This document shows, one piece after another, positions 57,831 through 64,000 of a stretch of DNA of 64,000 bases (positions are counted from its first letter, which is position 1; each line of letters begins with the position of its first letter). The notes beneath the pieces are model-generated. The model was not told where the DNA came from. It was given only the letters and a program-made list of their open reading frames with translations, and did no database searches. The DNA comes from Strigamia acuminata (lineage: Eukaryota; Arthropoda; Chilopoda; Geophilomorpha; Linotaeniidae): positions 1,350,501-1,414,500 of the forward strand of contig OX442318.1 in the NCBI GenBank assembly GCA_949358305.1, read 5' to 3'. The position numbers were made by a program, and so were the translations under genes.

Positions 57831-58799
57831 GGGCTCTGAACAAAACGCAGGGTACACCCAATATGGGGTACCCAATTTGGGTACCCAAGTAACACGAAAT
57901 TTATTTATTTTTTACTAAAAAGTTTTACATTTCTATAATATTTGTTATTATTAGACATTATTTAACGCATGTATATACTAGATAACATTGATTGTGAATC
58001 ATTTTTTCCAGAAATATAATTTCTTCGTTTTTTCTAGCTAAATTATTTCTCCTTTTTGGTTTTACAAAACCAGGAAGAGGTAAACAATCGGGAAAAAAGA
58101 AAGATAAGTCGCTTGTGTTTGAGAAACACAACACTGATTTTTAATGAATTTAAATCGATTATTACTGAGTTTTATTGCATTTAAATCGATTACAGTATTA
58201 ATGATTTTTTAATGAATTTAAATTGATATTGATAATTTTTAACAAATTTAAGTCGATTTTTAACAAATTTAAATTTATTTTTAACAAATTTAAGTCGATT
58301 TTAATAAGTTTAAGTCAATTTTTAACAAATTTAAGTCGATTTTACCAAATTTAAGTCGATTTTACCAAATTTAAGTCGATTTTTAATGAATTAAGTTGAT
58401 TTTGATGATTTATAGTAAATTTAAATCGAGTTTGATAATTTTTTAAAATAATTTTGATAATTTTTTAAAATAATTTTGATAATTTTTTAAAATAATTTTG
58501 ATAATTTTGTCAATTTTATGTTTAATTTTGATAATTTTGTCGATTTTCTGTTTAATTTTGATAATTTTGTCGATTTTCTGTTTAATTTTGACAATTTTAT
58601 GTTTAATTTTGACAATTTTTTGTTTAATTTTGACAATTTTATGTTTAATTTTGTTTAATTTTTAATAATTGTGTCATAATAAACATTATATTAATTTCTG
58701 AAATTTTGTAAAAAAAATTTAATTAATCATTCCAGGAAATCTTGGGTACCCAAATTGGGTACCCCATTTTGGGTGTACCCAGCGTTTTGTTCAGAGCCC
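57831..58799. mobile_element. 969-bp TIR element with 7-bp target duplication
   Basis: The 59-bp inverted repeats (57,831-57,889 and 58,741-58,799) start GGGCTCTGAACAAAACGC and differ at about two positions. ACAATTT flanks both sides (57,824-57,830; 58,800-58,806). The inside is A/T-rich tandem DNA with no gene: AATTTAAGTCGATTTT words at 58,130-58,400 and TAATTTTGATAATTTTGTCG words at 58,440-58,660. The superfamily is not assigned. Confidence 0.88.
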
Positions 58800-58820
58800 A
58801 CAATTTGAAAATGTGAGAAT

Positions 58821-59027
58821 TGTTATATTGAATAAAAACAAACGTGATTTACTTCTGGTTGAATTTTTACATCAAAGGTTACATGGATATGTGAGGAGCA
58901 TAAAAAAAGAAACTAAACGAGTGACCACGCCAAATATGGTAGCACGTCACCACGTGACTACAAAAACTAATACCACACTAATGCCATCAATTGTTAAGTT
59001 TCAACACTAGGAAAATAATTCCCAACA
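58821..59027 (-). repeat. 3' LTR of the Copia element
   Basis: 207 bp, TGTTGGGAAT...TATAACA in element sense. A purine-rich tract (TTTTTGGGGGAA) lies just inside at 59,028-59,040. Confidence 0.93.
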
Positions 59028-59110
59028 AATTCCCCCAAAAATTAACAACTTGATCTCATAAATCAAAAACAAACTTCAATGAATACAATAAAAAAACTCA
59101 AAAATAAACA

Positions 59111-62100
59111 TTATTCCTCCATAGCAATCATTCCCAATTCTGCCAAAATTTCTTCAAGTGCTGGTCTGGCCAAAGGTTTGGTCAGAAAGTCTGCCAGCAT
59201 GATTTTTGCCGGAACATGCTCCACAACAACATTTCCATTTTCAATTTCCAGTTTAATAAAGTGGACTCTTCGATTGAGATGCTTGGTGCGCGTTTTCTGC
59301 GCTCCGTCTTGTAACAAAGTCACTGCATTTAGACTATCACAAAACATTTTTGCTGGCTTGCCTTCATCCGTAACACGATTCAGTCCATCCGATAGAAATT
59401 TAAGCCAACCCAGTTCTCTTATTCCATCCGTCAGAGCAAACAGCTCACTTTCTGTGCTTGACTGTGCAACAATGTTCTGTTTTTAACATCTCCAATTTAT
59501 TAAGGACTTCCCATCGCGAACGAGGTATCCCGAAAAAGATCGTGCATCAGATGTCCGATCCCAGCTTGCATCCGAATATCCGTGAATGTCCCTCTCCTCA
59601 TCTGAATAAACCAACTTGTAGTGCGCAGTTCCCTTGACGTATCTCAAAACACGTTTTAAAGCTGCAAAATGTACTTCTCGTGGATCCTTGTTGTACTGCG
59701 ACAACATACTCGTCGGCAGACTCAGATCAGGTCTGGTGTGAGTTGCCAGGTACATGATTTTTCCAATCAGTTCCTGATATTGAGTGCTGTCGACCGGTTC
59801 ACTTTCTTCAAATTCGTCCAGTTTTTGGTTCACATCGATTGGGGTTTTTGGTGCATTGCAATTTTCCAGCCCGTGGCTTTTGACTAGTCTTTTGATGTAC
59901 CCCGCTTGGTGGATGTAGATTTTTTCATCTTTGTACTCCACTTGAATTCCCAGTATGTATTCTAGTCGGCCGAGATCCACGAATTCAATCTCCAACTTGA
60001 GTTGGTCCATCATTCCTTCCTCGAACTTATCGGTTGACGCCAATGACAAATCGTCGTCCACGTAAACACCTAAAAACATAAAGTCATTTTTAACAAAGAT
60101 CATGTACAAGCACGGATCTTCTGGCGACTGAATAAAACCAAGTTTTTTCAGTGCCTTGTCCAGGCTTTCAAACCAACACCGCCCCGCCTGTTTCAACCCG
60201 TATATACTGCGTAACAGCCAGCACACCATCTCTTTTCCTCCCTCTTCGTATCCTTCTGGCTGCTGCATATAAATTACTTCTTTCAGTTCGCCGTGAAGAA
60301 ACGCAGCTTTGACGTCGTGCTGTTTCAATTTGCGTTTTCGTTTTGCTGCCTCATTTATTAACATTCTTAGGGTTTCGATGCGGATTACCGGAGCAAAGGT
60401 TTGGTTGTAATCATCTCCAAATTTTTGAGAGTATCCCGTCGCAACCAGTCTGGCTCTGAATCGGTCTGGTTCTGCCTCGGAGTTGAGTTTCACCTTGTAG
60501 ACCCATTTCGACTTCACTACCTTTTTTCCTTTGGGTAGCTTTGTAATTTTCCACACTTTGTGTTTTCTCATGGACGCCATTTCTTCGTCCATCGCCGCTT
60601 TCCATTCTTTTGCATGATTTGAGTTTGCTGCTTCATTGTAGTTGTCTGGCGTTATTATTTCTTCCATGAGTAGGGCCTTATGCACTTCTTTAATTCTTTC
60701 AGATCTTCTTACTCCTTGCTCGACCAATTTTTTCTCTCGTTCTTCCCTTTCCTCCATGTCTGCGATTTGCTTCATTTCCTTGGTTATTCCCGCTGGTCTC
60801 CCTCGTTGTGGTGCATCAACTTCGTGCTCCGTATCTGTTTCCTCTTGTTCTTCAATGTTTTCTTCATCTTCACTTTGTGTGTTTTTCTCTTCTTGGTCTT
60901 CGCTGTCGAGGTTTATGGCAATCAATTTATTTTCGATGTCATTTTCATCTTTTTCATTCAGTAGGTCAGCCCCGAGCCTTTTCTCATCAAATGTCACATC
61001 AATTTCTTCGCTTATGGTTTCGCTGTCTGAGTGAAAAACTCTGTATGCTTTTCTCATTTTTGAGTATCCGACGAATATCGCGCTTTGGCTTTTGGATCCA
61101 ATTTTGTCCGCTTGTGGTCTTTTATTAAAACATATGCCATGCACCCAAACCTTCTCAGGTACTTTAAATTCGGTCTTCTGCCGAACCATAACTCGAACGG
61201 CGTACGTCCGTGCACTGACGATTTGCATCTGTTCCGAATGTGTGCAACAGTGGATGCACATTCCGCCCAAAAAACCTTTGGTAATTTGCAGTCCTTCAGG
61301 ATAGTCCTTAATGTCTCAATCACCGTTCTGTTCGCGCGTTCCGCGACGCCATTACTCTCGGGGGCAAATGCCGTTGTGAGCTGATGCTCAATTCCTTTTT
61401 CCGCCATCCATGCACTCATTTTCTTAGATAAAAACTCTCCGCCGTTATCGCTTCGTAGTTTTTTGAGTTTTGCGTTTGTTTGGCATTCCATCCGGTTAAT
61501 TAACTCAATCAACTTCTCTCTTGCATCACTTTTGGCGTTTAGTGTTTCAACAAACAACGTTCTACTCCAGTCGTCCACTACGGTCAAAATATAATTTGCG
61601 CCTCCTCGTGATTCTGGAGTAATTGGTCCGATCAAGTCCGTGTGCCAAAGATCCATAACGCCTGATGATTGTCGCTCTAACACCAATTTGTGTGACTTCT
61701 TTTTCATTTTTCCGGCAATGCACGGCTCACACAATCCAACATTTTTGCCGTGTGATTTTATGCCGTCTGCGAGTTCCTCCTTCTCCATTTCGCGTATTGT
61801 GTTGTCGCTAACATGCCCCATTCTCAAATGCCACAAATTGTCAATCTCTTCCGCTTTGCATGACTCTTCATTTTGTTGCACCATTGCATTTATCACGAAC
61901 ATGTCTCCTATTCTCGGCACAGTCATGACCAGGCCTCCGTCACTTTTTGCAATAATTGCCTTCGTTTTGGAAAAATTCACGTGTAGATCATTGTCAACGA
62001 TTTTTGCCACCGACAGCAAATTGCTTCCTATTTCCGGGACTTGCAACACTTTCTTCAATCTAGATTGCTTGCCTTCGTGTTTCAATACAATCAATCTCTC

Positions 62101-63228
62101 CTATCCCAGTGGCTTTCATTCTCTTGCCCTTTTTGGCCATTCCAATATTTTTCTCTTCCTCTTCAAACTTGTCAAATAATTTCGCATTTATCGCCGTCAT
62201 ATGACTTGTGGAGCCCGAGTCCAACACCCACTGAGTCTGCTCCGTGTCTTGCTCGTCTGATTCGTCCTCCGTTTCGAATGTCATCAGCGTGAATTCATCA
62301 GTCTCTTCGCGTGTCATCTTTGACGTTTCAGTTTTTCCGCGCCCTCGACCGCGTGATGCACCTCTGCCGCGTCCTCGTCCACGCTGCTCTCCGCTTTTGA
62401 ATTCACGTTTTGGTTTAGTGCAATCCTTCGACAAATGTCCAAATTCTGGCAATTGAAGCATTTGGACTCACTATAGCACTCCCGTGCCATGTGTCCACCC
62501 CGGCCACAGTTGAAACAAGTTCTTTTGGGTTTTTGCATTTTTTCACGAGTTTTTAGTGCTGTCTCGCTTGTTGCCGCTTGTTTCTCCTCCTTGCGTGTTG
62601 TTATTCGACTTTCTTCTCTGTTTAATACACTGCGCATTTTGGTCATATCAACATTATCCTGCACCTCGAGTGCTCGGACGTTTGCATCAAACTCGCGTCG
62701 TAGCCCTTTTGTGACATAAAAACGGTATTCATAGTCGTCAATTTGTTTACCCAATTTTGCACACCGGTTGAATATCGCCTCCGCTCTATTTAAGTAGGTA
62801 TCCACGTCCTCTTTGGTGTCCATTTTGAGTTGTGTTATCTCGCATGCACTACGCATTTGCAACTCCTGGGTTTTCGCCGCCATGTTTGTTTTAATCTGCT
62901 CCCACAGCATTCTCGCCTTTTTTATTTGTGAGTACTTTAACACTTGCGGCGCCGTCATTGTATTAAGCATCGTCACGTATGCTGCCGCATTTTGGTCGTC
63001 CCACTCGTTCCATTTCTTCTCCTTGGCGTCGAAGTCCGCTGCTCCACGCACTCCACGTTGCGGTTCGGCTCCAATTATGACGTCTTTCCATAATTTCTTT
63101 GCACGTAGCACTCCCTCCATTCGGGATTCCCATAAAAAGTAATTCGAGTCATTTAATGGCTCAATACTGGCTAAATTCCAGTTATCACTCATTTTTGCAC
63201 GTTGTGAATTTTTGGTTTCACTTTTCAC
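59111..63228 (-). pseudogene. Copia Gag-Pol, disrupted
   Basis: In element order: Gag with a zinc knuckle CFNCGRGGHMAREC (63,228-62,314); a second knuckle split by a frameshift near 62,455; a protease-region frame with the motif VLDSGSTSHM (62,461-62,060); a frameshift near 62,085; integrase with an H-C zinc site, DLWHTDLIGP, SDNGGEF and ESNGVAERANR (62,094-61,054); a frameshift near 61,080; reverse transcriptase (QHDVKAAFLHGEL, YVDDDL) and the RNase H start (61,270-59,483); then an in-frame stop near 59,484; then the rest of RNase H to 59,111. Normal Copia elements have one frame, so this copy is not autonomous. It could still be mobilised in trans. Confidence 0.93.
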
Positions 63229-63513
63229 GGTCGTGTTGCACTTTTTCTCACTTTGTTCAACTTTGCATCTCAGTCCTGTGGCACAATATTGTTGGATTCT
63301 TCTCGTTTAATTCCACGTCTCATGTAATTGTTCTCAGTTTTTAAAGTTGTTTATCGTCTCAGTTCGTGCACTCACTCTTGACGTCGTTTTTACTCTCGAT
63401 TTTCGTCTCGCATCGCTCACAATCGTCGCCTCGTATTTGTTCACGTACCGTCCAAGATTTCGACTCAATTCTCTGTTGTGGTCGATGTGTGAACCATCCG
63501 CTCTGCTACCATT

Positions 63514-63720
63514 TGTTATATTGAATAAAAACAAACGTAATTTACTTCTGGTTGAATTTTTACATCAAAGGTTACATGGATATGTGAAGAGCATAAAAAA
63601 CGAAACTAAACGAGTGACCACGCCAAATATGGTAGCGCGTCACCACGTGACTACAAAAACTAATACCACACTAATGCCATCAATTGTTAAGTTTCAACAC
63701 TAGGAAAATAATTCCCAACA
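63514..63720 (-). repeat. 5' LTR of the Copia element
   Basis: 207 bp, with about four differences from the other LTR (about 2%), suggesting an older insertion than the Gypsy element. Confidence 0.93.
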
Positions 63721-63725
63721 AGAAT

Positions 63726-64000
63726 CAGCCGCAATCGTATCGCCGGACTTCGGCATGCGAGACAAAACGTCTGCGTTGATTTTGTATCTAAAAGTAGACA
63801 GCAAAAGAGCCCAACGACGAATGCACTAGGCTGCAAGCATTGGAATCCCACGTTCATAGCCAAATATATAGCCACTAATAGAAAATGGTCAGTAACCAAT
63901 GTGAAGCTTCTGTCTACCAAATACTGATAAAATTTCCGTTGCTCAAATGCAGTTAAATTTCCCAATAGAAGGTGCTGTTGCCATGGTATGGTATCACCCT
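63726..64000 (-). pseudogene. Relic Gypsy pol fragment (RNase H end), split by insertions
   Basis: The minus strand encodes RKFYQYL, FTLVTDH, then in shifted frame RRWALLLSTFRYKINADVLS and RMPKSGDTIAADS, typical of the end of Gypsy RNase H and the ADxLSR motif. The frame changes near 63,850. Removing the Copia element joins this to 58,807-58,820 (SHIFKL), and removing the 969-bp TIR element would continue it to about 57,770-57,823 (IDYMPV). It is an old host for two later insertions. Confidence 0.75.

Larger units (their letters stand above)
58821..63720 (-). mobile_element. Ty1/Copia LTR retrotransposon, coding region broken
   Basis: The element is 4,900 bp on the minus strand. Two 207-bp LTRs (58,821-59,027 and 63,514-63,720; TG...CA) differ at about four positions. 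The 5-bp target duplication AGAAT is at 58,816-58,820 and 63,721-63,725. Two bases inside the 5' LTR, TGGTAGCAGAG fits the 3' end of animal initiator tRNA-Met as primer site. The order Gag, integrase, RT, RNase H defines Copia. The coding region has at least three frameshifts and one stop. Confidence 0.95.

Overview
This is nuclear DNA of an animal, most likely an invertebrate; an arthropod is plausible but not shown. The grounds are spliced genes with GT-AG introns, DEG/ENaC channel exons, a Gypsy and a Copia retrotransposon, and many hAT-like and Tc1/mariner-like miniature elements. I see no bacterial operon, rRNA, CRISPR array or convincing tRNA. Most long open frames are shadows of repeats, introns or transposons.

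Region 1 (1-17,771) is a giant repeat structure with no credible gene. Four direct copies of a 1,686-bp unit (9,055-15,798) follow a large palindrome (arms about 4,275-8,024 and 8,102-11,862, spacer 77 bp). The inner palindrome is built almost entirely from short self-complementary CGTATTCGA/CGAGTCG words. Window positions 1-2,768 recur at 15,004-17,771. The design recalls Foldback-type elements with arms of tandem repeats, but no transposase is present.

Region 2 (17,768-57,400) is an array of DEG/ENaC sodium-channel gene copies separated by diverged segmental duplications. Copy 1 (17,768-21,235) lacks both ends. Copy 2 (33,065-45,533) has exons for a predicted protein of about 793 residues with TWO channel modules in series: TM1-ectodomain-TM2, a basic linker, then TM1-ectodomain-TM2. 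One uninterrupted 751-bp exon (39,976-40,726) encodes TM2 of module 1, the linker and TM1 of module 2. The two modules also repeat the same ladder of intron phases. Copy 3 (55,523-57,049) keeps four exons and is then broken by repeats and transposons. The 6.3-kb block 17,768-24,101 is a nearly identical copy of 33,393-39,726.

The array is filled with mobile DNA: a Tc1/mariner-like element with long inverted ends and a dead transposase (two copies), several TIR miniature elements, and a 4.8-kb Gypsy element (47,721-52,518) with identical LTRs, a 5-bp target duplication and one intact 1,339-codon gag-pol frame. Region 3 (57,400-64,000) is a nest: a relic Gypsy pol fragment is split by a 969-bp TIR element and by a 4.9-kb Copia element whose coding region has at least three frameshifts and one stop.

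The strongest candidate novelty is the tandem two-module DEG/ENaC gene. The CGTATTCGA palindrome is second. The near-identical duplications could be real or could be assembly artefacts; long reads would decide.
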